Source: Bacillota bacterium (GTDB lineage: Bacteria > Bacillota > Clostridia > Oscillospirales > Ruminococcaceae). Taken from it: 10,641 nt of DNA. The translations under genes were made by a program, and so were the position numbers. This document shows positions 1-6,500 of this stretch, piece after piece. The stretch is taken from positions 1-10,641 of the forward strand of contig JAEWWW010000055.1 of NCBI GenBank assembly GCA_023396215.1. The letters are read 5' to 3'. Below the pieces are notes generated by a model. It worked only from the letters and a program-made list of their open reading frames with translations, searched no databases and was not told the DNA's origin. Position 1 is the stretch's first letter. Every line of letters starts with the position of its first letter.

Positions 1-225
1 CGGGGGGGGGGGTGGCCCCCCCCCCCACCACTTGGTAGCCCCCTCCCACAAACACATAACTGACGATTTTTCTTCAGGAGAGGTGTGGGAGGGGGTAAGG
101 GGGTAGGTAGCGCTCTTTAAGCAAACCCGCCTTTGTGGATCTTTCTAGTAGAGGCATGGGATTTCCCATGCCTCTGTTGCTATTTTATCCTTTTGGGCTC
201 ACCGGCCCGACATAACAGAGAAGTG
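1..225. other. Gene-free left edge: homopolymers and inverted repeats
   Basis: I see no credible gene in this stretch. It opens with eleven G (2-12), TGG, then eleven C (16-26), a near-perfect G/C palindrome. A second inverted repeat pairs CCCCCTCCCACA (39-50) with TGTGGGAGGGGG (84-95), 12 of 12 bases, around a 33-nt AT-richer loop. Purine tracts continue to about 109. A separate perfect hairpin lies at 150-175. The homopolymers sit at the very edge of the window, so a sequencing or assembly problem is possible. Confidence 0.6.
150..175. terminator. Perfect 11-bp hairpin downstream of the RHH gene
   Basis: AGAGGCATGGG (150-160) and CCCATGCCTCT (165-175) pair perfectly around the 4-nt loop ATTT. 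It lies 50 nt beyond the stop codon of the minus-strand RHH gene, where a terminator would be expected. The T-richer flank is on the plus-strand side (GTTGCTATTTTATCCTTTT after 175), while the minus-strand flank is not U-rich. It may therefore be bidirectional, or serve a plus-strand transcript entering from the left. The structure is certain; the terminator role is inference. Confidence 0.45.
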
Positions 226-405
226 CTACTCCCTGCCATCCACCTCAATTTTGCCATGGGCGGCCTCAAATTCGGCGACCCGCTTTTTGATGTACTGCTC
301 TATCTCCTTGTTGGCAGAGCGGCCTTCAAACTCCGCGATATAACAAAACTTTTGAAAAAACAGCCGGTCCACCCGCAGGGTGTACCGCAACAGCTTATCC
401 TCCAT
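226..405 (-). CDS. Small ribbon-helix-helix (Arc-type) DNA-binding protein
   Basis: This 59-aa protein has the layout of an Arc/MetJ ribbon-helix-helix repressor. A short beta segment lies at residues 6-12 (LRYTLRV), helix A at about 14-26, and a turn with the typical GRSANKEIEQYIKK pattern runs into helix B at about 29-46. A charged tail follows. Such proteins bind DNA as dimers through the paired beta strands and often repress their own promoter. I place the start at 405 because AGGAGG (415-420) lies 9 nt upstream; an in-frame ATG at 429 would put this site inside the gene. A near-consensus promoter lies just upstream (453-481) with a direct repeat over its -10 box. No toxin-like partner gene is visible next to it, so it looks like an orphan regulator. 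The fold call is fairly firm; the regulated genes are unknown. Confidence 0.75.
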   Translation of the reverse strand: MEDKLLRYTLRVDRLFFQKFCYIAEFEGRSANKEIEQYIKKRVAEFEAAHGKIEVDGRE

Positions 406-452
406 CAATAAGGCCCTCCTTTGGCTCACCGTTTTTATGTCATTATGGCATC

Positions 453-481
453 ATTATAGCGGAGCTATTGCGTCATGGCAA
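453..481 (-). promoter_or_regulatory. Near-consensus sigma-A promoter for the RHH gene
   Basis: On the minus strand TTGCCA (481-476) and a perfect TATAAT (458-453) are separated by exactly 17 nt, giving an expected transcription start near 446. This is about 40 nt upstream of the RHH start codon. ATAATGA occurs twice on the minus strand (plus-strand TCATTAT at 440-446 and 451-457), 11 bp apart. One copy overlaps the -10 box and the other the start point, a plausible operator for the RHH protein itself. Confidence 0.75.
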
Positions 482-517
482 GAGCGGTGTGAAGCTAGTG
501 CTATGATGATGCACATG

Positions 518-566
518 AAAAAGGGCTGCCGCACCGTGTTCCATAAGAACAGTAGCAGGGCAGCCC
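518..566 (-). terminator. Intrinsic terminator of the FAD dehydrogenase gene
   Basis: Read on the minus strand, GGGCTGCC (566-559) pairs perfectly with GGCAGCCC (530-523) and is followed at once by five T (522-518). The loop contains a second perfect stem, TGTTC/GAACA (551-547 with 541-537), so the whole folds as a long two-stage hairpin. It starts 25 nt after the TAA of the 591-1970 gene. A competing stem (AGCCCTCT with AGAGGGGCT, about 562-587) shares bases with the base of this hairpin. Confidence 0.8.
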
Positions 567-590
567 CTCTAAAGCAATCAGAGGGCTTGT

Positions 591-1970
591 TTATTTGCTC
601 AGCAGGTCGGCTACATACAGCCCGTTGGCCGAGGCCTGCGAGAGGGAACGGGTAAAGCCGGCGCCGTCGCCCAGCGCGTAGATGCCGCTGCAGCCCTCCA
701 CCTCGAAGTCGTTGCACTGTGGGCGGGCGGAGTAGTATTTGCACTCGATGCCGTAAAGCAGGGTATCATAGTTTGCGGTGCCGGGGGATACTTTGTCCAG
801 CGCATAGAGGGTTTCGATGATGTTATCCAGCTGGCGCTTGGGCAGGCAGAGGCTCAGGTCGCCGGGCACTGCGTCCAGCGAGGGGCGAACGGTGCCCTGA
901 CGCAGCCGTTTTTCCTCGGTGCGTCGGCCGCTGGTCAGGTCGCCCAGCCGCTGCACCATCACCCCGCCGCCGCTGATAAGGTTGGCAAGGCTGGCCACAT
1001 GGCGGGCGTAATCGATGGGCTCCCTGAAGGGCTGGGTGAAGCGGATGGTGGAAAGCAGGGCAAAGTTGGAGTTCTGGGTTTTCTTGGCCTCGTCACGGTA
1101 GGAATGCCCGTTTACGGTCAGCACCCCGTCGGTGTTCTCGGTCACCACATTGCCCCGGTCGTTGAAGCAGAACATGCGGGTGGTATCGCCATAGCCCTTG
1201 GAGCGGTAGATGATTTTGGGCTCATAGATTTCCCGGGAAAAATCCTCCCACAGGATGGCGGGCAGCTCGACCCGCACGCCGATATCCACCTGATTGTTGG
1301 TCATGGGCACCTTGTTTTCACGGCACCATTTGGTAAAGAACTTGCTGCCCGCGCGCCCCACGGCAAAGATAATCTTGTCGGCCTGAGTGGTGTATTCGCC
1401 ATCCCGGCAGGTGAGGGTCACGGTATGGGTTTCTTTATCCACCTGTGTGGCGGTGGTCAGGGTGAAGATGTCGCACTTCTGCTCCAGATAGTCCACCATA
1501 TGCACCATGGTTTGGAAGTTGGAGTCGGTGCCCAGATGCTTGAGCTGCGCCTGATGCATATGCAGGTCGTGCTGCAGGCAAAGCTTCTTCAGACGGTTGC
1601 TGGGCATATACCGCTCGGTAGTCGCGCCGAAGGATACCAAAATCTCGTCGGCCTGTTCAATATAGTTCAGCACCGTTTCGGCGGGCAGAAGGTCGGTCAG
1701 CCAGCCGCCGTATTCGGTGGAAATAACATACTTGCCGTCGGAGAAAGCGCCGGCGCCCCCCATACCCTCCATAATGGCGCAGTGGTTGCACTTGATGCAG
1801 GAGCTCACCTTTTTGGTCACAATGGGGCAAACCCGCTTGGAAAGGCCGTGGCCCTTCTCCACCAGGCAGACCGAGAGGGAAGGCTTATTTTGCAGCAGCC
1901 GGTAAGCGGTCATCAGGCCGCCGATGCCCCCGCCGATGATGAGCACGTCATATTGTTGCTTGGGTTTCAA
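591..1970 (-). CDS. FAD-dependent dehydrogenase, COG2509-type
   Basis: This 459-aa flavoprotein has an N-terminal Rossmann FAD-binding motif (DVLIIGGGIGGL, residues 8-19). A cysteine cluster follows (C48, then C58-x2-C61-x2-C64), then the GGAGAFSDGK segment (71-80). A second nucleotide-contacting part holds FAVGRAGS near residue 205, and the C-terminal YALGDGAGFTRSLSQAS (431-447) is the conserved FAD-closing motif. These features and the length match the uncharacterised FAD-dependent dehydrogenases of COG2509, cytosolic oxidoreductases of unknown substrate. The cysteine pattern could hold an iron-sulfur cluster or redox thiols; that is inference. The start codon is TTG at 1970: AGGTGG sits about 10 nt upstream and an in-frame TGA lies 24 nt before the start. 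The only strong promoter upstream is at 2282-2310, so the gene would carry a roughly 300-nt structured 5' leader. An intrinsic terminator follows. Confidence 0.85.
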   Translation of the reverse strand: MKPKQQYDVLIIGGGIGGLMTAYRLLQNKPSLSVCLVEKGHGLSKRVCPIVTKKVSSCIKCNHCAIMEGMGGAGAFSDGKYVISTEYGGWLTDLLPAETVLNYIEQADEILVSFGATTERYMPSNRLKKLCLQHDLHMHQAQLKHLGTDSNFQTMVHMVDYLEQKCDIFTLTTATQVDKETHTVTLTCRDGEYTTQADKIIFAVGRAGSKFFTKWCRENKVPMTNNQVDIGVRVELPAILWEDFSREIYEPKIIYRSKGYGDTTRMFCFNDRGNVVTENTDGVLTVNGHSYRDEAKKTQNSNFALLSTIRFTQPFREPIDYARHVASLANLISGGGVMVQRLGDLTSGRRTEEKRLRQGTVRPSLDAVPGDLSLCLPKRQLDNIIETLYALDKVSPGTANYDTLLYGIECKYYSARPQCNDFEVEGCSGIYALGDGAGFTRSLSQASANGLYVADLLSK

Positions 1971-2043
1971 TTTTTTTACACCACCTGTTAATCATTCGGT
2001 TGTCAAAAGCAGCAGAATTCATGGCATTGCGCCGCCGCCCGGG

Positions 2044-2275
2044 CCGGGTTTTATCCCGGTACGCAGTGATAAGGGTGGATGCCTTTGCAAGCACCCACCC
2101 CCGGCAGACATTCAAGAATGGCTGAATCTGCAACACATCTGTTTTGCAGAAATAGGGCAACCTTGGTTGCTCAACTGTCAACAAACAAGACAGAAAATAT
2201 ATCGCACAGGCGGCCGTGCGCCGCCGCAGCGATTCCTCTTTGGTTGTTCACATAAATGGCCTCGCCATTTATCCA
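2044..2275 (-). ncRNA. Candidate structured RNA (leader or independent ncRNA)
   Basis: From a promoter at 2282-2310 (expected start near 2275) the minus-strand transcript folds almost throughout. Hairpins in plus coordinates are 2252-2260/2264-2272 (9 bp, 3-nt loop), 2209-2214/2220-2225, 2157-2161/2166-2170, 2127-2133/2144-2150, 2073-2082/2091-2100 (10 bp) and 2044-2048/2055-2059. A long-range helix, 2227-2235 with 2116-2124 (8 of 9 pairs, extendable by a G-U pair), closes hairpins two to four into a multibranch domain. In the 10-bp hairpin one pair is G-U only if the minus strand is the RNA (A-C on plus), and likewise in the helix extension, which supports the strand. No convincing open frame or U-tract terminator ends it, so it may be the leader of the FAD gene. 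I cannot assign an RNA family with confidence. The raiA-motif RNA of Firmicutes is a memory-based guess only. Confidence 0.6.
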
Positions 2276-2281
2276 ACAGTC

Positions 2282-2310
2282 ATTATATAGCAACCGCAGG
2301 CAAAGGTCAA
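2282..2310 (-). promoter_or_regulatory. Strong sigma-A promoter for the structured RNA / FAD gene
   Basis: Minus strand: TTGACC (2310-2305), 17-nt spacer, perfect TATAAT (2287-2282). The -35 box contains the TGA stop of the upstream phosphatase-family gene (2307-2309). The predicted start near 2275 lies only a few bases before the first hairpin of the candidate RNA, as expected for a dedicated RNA promoter. About 300 nt separate it from the FAD dehydrogenase start codon. Confidence 0.8.
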
Positions 2311-3134
2311 CTTTTTGTATCCTTAAAACGCAGCGCAGCCACAATGGGGTAGTGGTCGGAGGGAAAAGCCCCCCGGCTGCCCCGCCTGTCGAGGAAGCAA
2401 TCCACCACCTGAAGCTGGTCGCTGACAAAGATATAATCCAGCCGCGTACCCTTTTCGCCGCCCTTGAAGTGGTGAAAGCTCACCGGCGGCCGTTTGATGC
2501 TCTCGGCCGCCAGACAGGCGTCGGTCAGCCGCAGCCCGCCTATGCCGTGCCGGTTTTCGCTCAGCAGCCGAACGGCGGCGCTGGTGGGCCGGGCGTTTAA
2601 ATCCCCCATGATGACGGTGGGCAGCGGCTCCTGGCGCTGCAGCTCCTCCAGCACGCCCAGAATGGTGCGGGCCCCCAGCATCCGGGCCGGGCCGCAGATA
2701 TGGTCAAAGTGGGTGTTGAATACCCGCAGGCTCTGCCCGGTTTGCAGGTGGGTGAGCTGGCACATGGTGCAGATGCGGGGGAAAAAGGCGAAATAGGCCC
2801 TGCTGGCGGCCTGCTCCGGCCGCTTCGAGAGCCAAAAGGTGCGGTGGCTGACGGTGTTCCACTGGCGGGTATCCACCAGAATGTCGCTGTGCTCGCCGGT
2901 CTGGTGCTTCATGCGGCTTTCGCCCCAGCTGCCAAAGCCCGCAAGCCGGCCCAGCAGGTCCTCCCGCATATGGGGCAGCAGCTCCTGCACCCCCACCACC
3001 GAAGCCCCGGATTCCAGTATCATCCGGGCAATCAGGCTCTTGCGGGCCTCCCAGCGGTTTCTGCCGGGCCAGAGGCCGTCCCGCCTGAGGTTAAAGGTCG
3101 CAACCCGCAGCATGCCCTGCTCCGATTGCTGCAT
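2307..3134 (-). CDS. Endonuclease/exonuclease/phosphatase-family protein
   Basis: This 275-aa protein carries the full active-site set of the EEP (DNase I/AP-endonuclease/sphingomyelinase-like) superfamily. The motifs in order are ATFNLR with N15, GVQE with E51, NTHFDH (140-145), GDLNA (177-181, D178 and N180), RLDYIF (231-236) and SDH (259-261). These residues bind a divalent metal and cleave phosphodiester or phosphomonoester bonds. The length and motif spacing resemble the COG3568-type metal-dependent hydrolases, whose substrates vary widely, so I do not name a substrate. No signal peptide or membrane segment is seen; it is probably cytosolic. I chose the ATG at 3134 because AAGGGGGG lies 8-10 nt upstream; the open frame continues to 3311, but that extension is Arg/Ala-rich and does not resemble a domain. 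Its leader (3135 onward) holds a 7-bp hairpin at 3163-3185. No clear promoter was found. Confidence 0.85.
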   Translation of the reverse strand: MQQSEQGMLRVATFNLRRDGLWPGRNRWEARKSLIARMILESGASVVGVQELLPHMREDLLGRLAGFGSWGESRMKHQTGEHSDILVDTRQWNTVSHRTFWLSKRPEQAASRAYFAFFPRICTMCQLTHLQTGQSLRVFNTHFDHICGPARMLGARTILGVLEELQRQEPLPTVIMGDLNARPTSAAVRLLSENRHGIGGLRLTDACLAAESIKRPPVSFHHFKGGEKGTRLDYIFVSDQLQVVDCFLDRRGSRGAFPSDHYPIVAALRFKDTKS

Positions 3135-3162
3135 ATCGGCTTCCCCCCTTAAAAGCGGGCGC

Positions 3163-3185
3163 ACGGCGGATGAAAGACCCGCCGT
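3163..3185 (-). other. GC-rich hairpin in the leader of the EEP-family gene
   Basis: On the minus strand ACGGCGG (3185-3179) pairs with CCGCCGT (3169-3163) around a 9-nt loop. An alternative stem pairs GCGGG from the first arm with CCCGC about 18 nt later, followed by TTTT just ahead of the ribosome binding site. The two structures exclude each other, as in an attenuator. In such GC-rich sequence this may be chance. Confidence 0.3.
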
Positions 3186-3352
3186 ATCCCCCACAGTTTG
3201 TGTCATAGACCATCGGTGCGGCCCCCGCCCCCGGCGCAGCCCTTTGGTTTTGCCGCGGCTGGCAAGGGCCGAGGGAGCATCCCGCGCCGCCATGGCCCGC
3301 GCAGCCCCCAAATTTGCGGCTGTTCGGCCATAGGGCGTTCTAATAAATACAT

Positions 3353-3381
3353 TTGAAAGATTGCACTTATTAGGATATAAT
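3353..3381 (+). promoter_or_regulatory. Sigma-A promoter of the hprK cluster
   Basis: TTGAAA (3353-3358), 17-nt spacer, perfect TATAAT (3376-3381), in a local AT-rich island within GC-rich surroundings. Expected transcription start is near 3388, giving a leader of about 228 nt before hprK. The leader is GC-rich with small hairpins, for example CCGGC/GCCGG at 3525-3529/3537-3541 and GCCCG/CGGGC near 3468-3482. I recognise no riboswitch class in it. Confidence 0.8.
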
Positions 3382-3615
3382 TAATGAGGAAAAATATGCG
3401 AATTTGGGCGGTGCCTTTTTACGGGAAAATTCCGAAGCGGCTTTCGCTCCAAAAGGGGACAGACCCGGCCCGAAAGGCGGGCGGTTCCCGGGGCTTTGCA
3501 GCCGCATAGGGGTGGTTTGGCGGCCCGGCGTTCCTTGCCGGTTTGTAATGCGCCCCAACTTCATTATCAAAATCAAATGCCCGCCGCGGCATCCAGTGGC
3601 AGAAACGGAGGCAGT

Positions 3616-4587
3616 ATGAGCAATTCCAGGTTTGGTGTTTCCCTTGCAAAGATAGCGCAGGAGTTTAATCTTGAAGTACTTTACTCCCCCATCAATATTC
3701 AGGACGTACAGATTTATTCGATTGAGGTCAACCGCCCCGGCCTGCAGCTGGACGGCTTTTTCGGTCACTTTGACCCCGAGCGCATTCAGGTGATGGGCGC
3801 CAGTGAGTTTGCCTATCTGCAGCAGTTTTCGCCCGAGCGGCTGGATAAGTGCTTCGACGAATATTTTGAGAAGAAGCCGCCGGCTATCATCATCGCCCGC
3901 GAGCTGACCCCGTACCCCCAGATGATGGAGGCCGCCGCCAAGCACGGGGTACCCATCCTAACCACCGACGAGCCCACCTCGGCCTTTTCATCCGGGCTGG
4001 TGGCCTTTCTCAGCGTCGACCTTGCGCCCCGCATCACCCGCCACGGCGTTTTGGTCGAGGTCTACGGCGAGGGCATCCTGCTGCTGGGCGACAGCGGGGT
4101 AGGCAAGAGCGAAACCGCCATCGAGCTGGTGAAGCGGGGCCACCGCCTCATCGCCGACGACGCGGTGGAAATCCGCCGGGTTTCCAAAAAGACGCTGGTG
4201 GGCAGCTCCCCCGAAAACATCCGCCACTTTCTCGAGCTGCGCGGCGTGGGCATCATCAATGTCCGCCGACTGTTCGGTATGGGCTCGGTCAAGGTGACCG
4301 AAAAAATCGACCTGCTCATTAACCTCGAGCTGTGGGACCAAAACAAGGTGTACGACCGCATGGGCATGGAAGAAAAGTTCAGCGAGATTTTGGGGCTGCA
4401 GGTGCCTTCGCTGACCATTCCGGTTAAGCCGGGGCGCAACCTCGCCATCATCATCGAGGTGGCGGCGATGAACAACCGCCAAAAAAAGATGGGCTACAAC
4501 GCCGCTGCCGAGCTGCTTGAAAAGCTGGGCATGACCGAAGACCTGCCGGGGGGCGGCGCCGAACCCACCGACTGGAGCAAATTCTAG
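3616..4587 (+). CDS. hprK: HPr kinase/phosphorylase
   Basis: HprK phosphorylates Ser-46 of HPr with ATP or pyrophosphate and also removes that phosphate, setting carbon catabolite repression and sugar uptake in Firmicutes. The 323-aa product is of usual length. The N-terminal domain (about 1-130) precedes the kinase core, which has RHGVLVEVYGEGILLLGDSG with H143, a Walker A loop GDSGVGKS (158-165) followed by E166, the D181-D182 pair, the HprK signature LELRGVGIINV (206-216), and the C-terminal loop PVKPGRN (269-275). All known catalytic elements are present, so it should be active. The ATG at 3616 has GGAGG 4 nt upstream (3607-3611), a short but acceptable spacing, and MSNSRFGVSLAKIAQEF is a typical HprK N-terminus. 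It is the first gene after the promoter at 3353 and leads, without a terminator, to the PHP gene 87 nt later. HPr itself is not in this window. Confidence 0.95.
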   Translation: MSNSRFGVSLAKIAQEFNLEVLYSPINIQDVQIYSIEVNRPGLQLDGFFGHFDPERIQVMGASEFAYLQQFSPERLDKCFDEYFEKKPPAIIIARELTPYPQMMEAAAKHGVPILTTDEPTSAFSSGLVAFLSVDLAPRITRHGVLVEVYGEGILLLGDSGVGKSETAIELVKRGHRLIADDAVEIRRVSKKTLVGSSPENIRHFLELRGVGIINVRRLFGMGSVKVTEKIDLLINLELWDQNKVYDRMGMEEKFSEILGLQVPSLTIPVKPGRNLAIIIEVAAMNNRQKKMGYNAAAELLEKLGMTEDLPGGGAEPTDWSKF

Positions 4588-4674
4588 GGCAATACCGCAA
4601 AACCCACAGGAGGCGTGAGGCCCGGCAGGGCGGCAGCCGATGCACGCCACATCAAACGGAGGACTATTTACATC

Positions 4675-5406
4675 ATGGTAATCATCGCAGACACCCATAC
4701 ACACACCATCGCGTCAACCCACGCATACAGCACCTTGCTGGAAAACGTAGCCCATGCCAAGAAAATCGGCATCAAGCTGATTGCCAGTACCGACCACTGC
4801 CCGGCATTGCCCGGCGCGCCCCAGCTTTGGTATTTCCACAATATGAAAGCCTTCCCCGATGTCATCAACGGGGTGGGGGTGCTCAAGGGCTGCGAATGCA
4901 ATATTCTGGATTATAAGGGCAATCTGGACATGACCCAAAAGGATTTGGAGCGTCTGGACTGGGTCATCGCCTCGTTTCACAATCAGGTGTGTGAGCCGGG
5001 CACGCCCGAGCAGCACACCAATGCCTACCTCGAGGTAGCCAAAAACCCCCATATCGACGTCATCGGCCACTGCGGCGACCAGCGCTTCCGCTTCGATTAC
5101 GAGCGGGTTATCCCGGTCTTTAAGGAGTATGGCAAGCTGGTGGAAATCAACAACCACTCCTTTACCTCACGTCCCGGCTCCGACGTCAACTGCCGCGAGA
5201 TAGCGCGGCTCTGCAAAAAGTACGAGCTGCCGGTAGTCGTCAGCACCGACGCCCACTTCTGCACCGAGATAGGGGAGTTTTCCAAATCAATCGCACTGCT
5301 GCAGGAGCTTGACTTCCCCGAGCATCTGGTGATGAACGCCGACTTCGACCGCTTTATGGAGCTTGTGACCCAAAAGAGCGGGCGCTCCTTTGCGGGCATC
5401 GAGTAA
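4675..5406 (+). CDS. PHP-domain phosphatase, YcdX type
   Basis: The 243-aa protein is a single PHP domain like Escherichia coli YcdX, a trinuclear-zinc phosphoesterase. The metal ligands can be followed: H8 and H10 (ADTHTHT), H16, H41 (STDH), E74 (GCECN), H102 (SFH), H132 (GHCGD), and D192 and H194 (STDAH). The spacing matches YcdX shifted by one residue. It should hydrolyse phosphomonoesters in the cytosol; the natural substrate is unknown. The ATG at 4675 starts MVIIADTHTHT, the normal family N-terminus. The only SD-like sequence, GGAGG, is 12 nt upstream, a rather long spacing, so initiation may be weak. It lies between hprK and murB, with no promoter or terminator between it and hprK, so cotranscription with hprK is likely. 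It is distinct from the PHP domain inside DnaE at the right end of the window. Confidence 0.85.
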   Translation: MVIIADTHTHTIASTHAYSTLLENVAHAKKIGIKLIASTDHCPALPGAPQLWYFHNMKAFPDVINGVGVLKGCECNILDYKGNLDMTQKDLERLDWVIASFHNQVCEPGTPEQHTNAYLEVAKNPHIDVIGHCGDQRFRFDYERVIPVFKEYGKLVEINNHSFTSRPGSDVNCREIARLCKKYELPVVVSTDAHFCTEIGEFSKSIALLQELDFPEHLVMNADFDRFMELVTQKSGRSFAGIE

Positions 5407-5484
5407 GCCCGCCGCCGGACAGCCTGAAAGCCGCCCTTGCTTTAAAACCTGCCTGCCATGAATGGAAAGGCCCAAAAGGTAATA

Positions 5485-5493
5485 TGCTATTAT
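5485..5493 (+). promoter_or_regulatory. Possible extended -10 promoter before murB
   Basis: TGCTATTAT (5485-5493) fits an extended -10 element (TGnTATAAT with one mismatch) in an AT-rich pocket of the 187-bp PHP-murB spacer. No acceptable -35 box is present. The predicted start near 5500 would give a leader of about 94 nt to murB. The evidence is weak; readthrough from hprK is an alternative. Confidence 0.3.
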
Positions 5494-5506
5494 TATGACA
5501 GGGGCC

Positions 5507-5538
5507 GCCTGCGAAAGCTGGGCCAGAGTCTCTTTTTT
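5507..5538 (+). terminator. Weak terminator-like hairpin upstream of murB
   Basis: GCCTGC and GCTGGGC pair around a GAAA tetraloop (5507-5523, one bulged T), and six T follow at 5533-5538. The 9-nt gap between stem and T-run makes it a poor intrinsic terminator; it could reduce readthrough from the PHP gene or act in the murB leader. A second small stem, GGCAAA/TTTGCC, lies at 5545-5561. Confidence 0.25.
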
Positions 5539-5593
5539 GGGTGAGGCAAACCGGTTTTGCCCCGCCGTACTGCTGCATTTTAAGGAGATTGCC

Positions 5594-6499
5594 ATGGATA
5601 ACATTGCAGAGCTGACCCAACACTGCCGCCGGCAGGGCTACCGTTTTATAGAAAACGAGCCGATGAGCCGCCATACCTCCTTCAAGATAGGGGGGGCCGC
5701 CCGCCTGTTTTTGCAGCCCAAAAGCGCCGGGGAGGCCGCCGATATGATGGCGGCGGCACAGCGTCTGGGGGTGCCTCTTTTGGTGGTGGGCCGCGGCAGC
5801 AACCTGCTGGTCTGTGACGAGGGCATCGGCGGCGCGGTGCTCTGCATGGGCGAGGGTATGGATGAAATCTACCTCGAGGACGAAACCACCGTTGTGGCGG
5901 GTGCGGGGGCCAGCCTGAACCGGCTGTGCGTTTTTGCCCGTCAGCACGGCCTGACCGGGCTGGAGTTTGCCTACGGCATCCCCGGCACGGTGGGCGGGGC
6001 GGTTTATATGAACGCCGGGGCCTATGGCGGCGAGATGAAGGATGTGCTGCACAGCGTCGGGCATCTGACCCCCGACGGCCATGAGGGCAGTCTGGAAGGG
6101 GAGGCGCTACAGCTTGGCTATCGCCGCAGCGCCTATACCGACAGCGGAAGCTGCATCCTGTGGGCGCGCCTGAAGCTTGCCAAGGGCGACCCCGATGTGA
6201 TACAGGCCGCCATGAACGACCTGTGGGAGCGGCGGCAGACCAAGCAGCCGCTGGATTACCCCAGCGCGGGCAGCACCTTCAAGCGGCCGGTGGGCAACTA
6301 CGCCTCGGCGCTTATCGAGCAATGCGGCCTCAAGGGCTGTCAGGTGGGCGGGGCGATGGTCAGCCCCAAGCACTCCGGGTTCATCATCAACACCGGGGGG
6401 GCCACCTGCGCCGATGTGCTGGCCCTCATCGAGCAGGTGCGGGGCTGCGTGCAGCAGCAAACGGGCTACTGCCTTGAGTGCGAGGTCAAGATTATCTGA
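5594..6499 (+). CDS. murB: UDP-N-acetylenolpyruvoylglucosamine reductase
   Basis: MurB reduces UDP-GlcNAc-enolpyruvate to UDP-MurNAc with NADPH and FAD, the second committed step of peptidoglycan precursor synthesis in the cytosol. The 301-aa length and the motifs match the shorter Gram-positive (type II) form. Seen in order are NEPMSRHTSFKIGG (21-34), the FAD-binding GRGSNLL (66-72) and GLEFAYGIPGTVGGAVYMNA (122-141). These are followed by YRRSAY (176-181) with the substrate arginine, AGSTFKRP (225-232) whose S227 is the expected proton donor, and the C-terminal LECEV with E295 as the expected acidic catalytic residue. The ATG at 5594 has AAGGAGA with a 5-nt gap. The open frame extends further upstream, but that part does not resemble MurB. 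Downstream, a GGGGC/GCCCC hairpin (6501-6518) directly follows the stop codon but has no U-run. Confidence 0.95.
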   Translation: MDNIAELTQHCRRQGYRFIENEPMSRHTSFKIGGAARLFLQPKSAGEAADMMAAAQRLGVPLLVVGRGSNLLVCDEGIGGAVLCMGEGMDEIYLEDETTVVAGAGASLNRLCVFARQHGLTGLEFAYGIPGTVGGAVYMNAGAYGGEMKDVLHSVGHLTPDGHEGSLEGEALQLGYRRSAYTDSGSCILWARLKLAKGDPDVIQAAMNDLWERRQTKQPLDYPSAGSTFKRPVGNYASALIEQCGLKGCQVGGAMVSPKHSGFIINTGGATCADVLALIEQVRGCVQQQTGYCLECEVKII

Positions 6500-6500
6500 A

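Noticed and set aside
999..1991. Long open frame of 330 codons antisense to the FAD dehydrogenase
   Set aside because: Its Gly/His/Val-rich translation has no domain and is the expected shadow of GC-rich codon use; the opposite strand has clear flavoprotein motifs.
1991..2012. TTGACA on the minus strand close to the FAD gene as a -35 box
   Set aside because: No usable -10 box at 16-18 nt; that position falls on the ribosome binding site.
3396..3509. 37-codon open frame at the start of the hprK leader, with GAGGA nearby
   Set aside because: The expected transcription start (near 3388) removes most of the GAGGA site, and the peptide has no recognisable feature; a leaderless peptide cannot be excluded but is not supported.
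4640..4681. Short open frame overlapping the PHP-gene start, possibly for translational coupling
   Set aside because: No ribosome binding site precedes its ATG.
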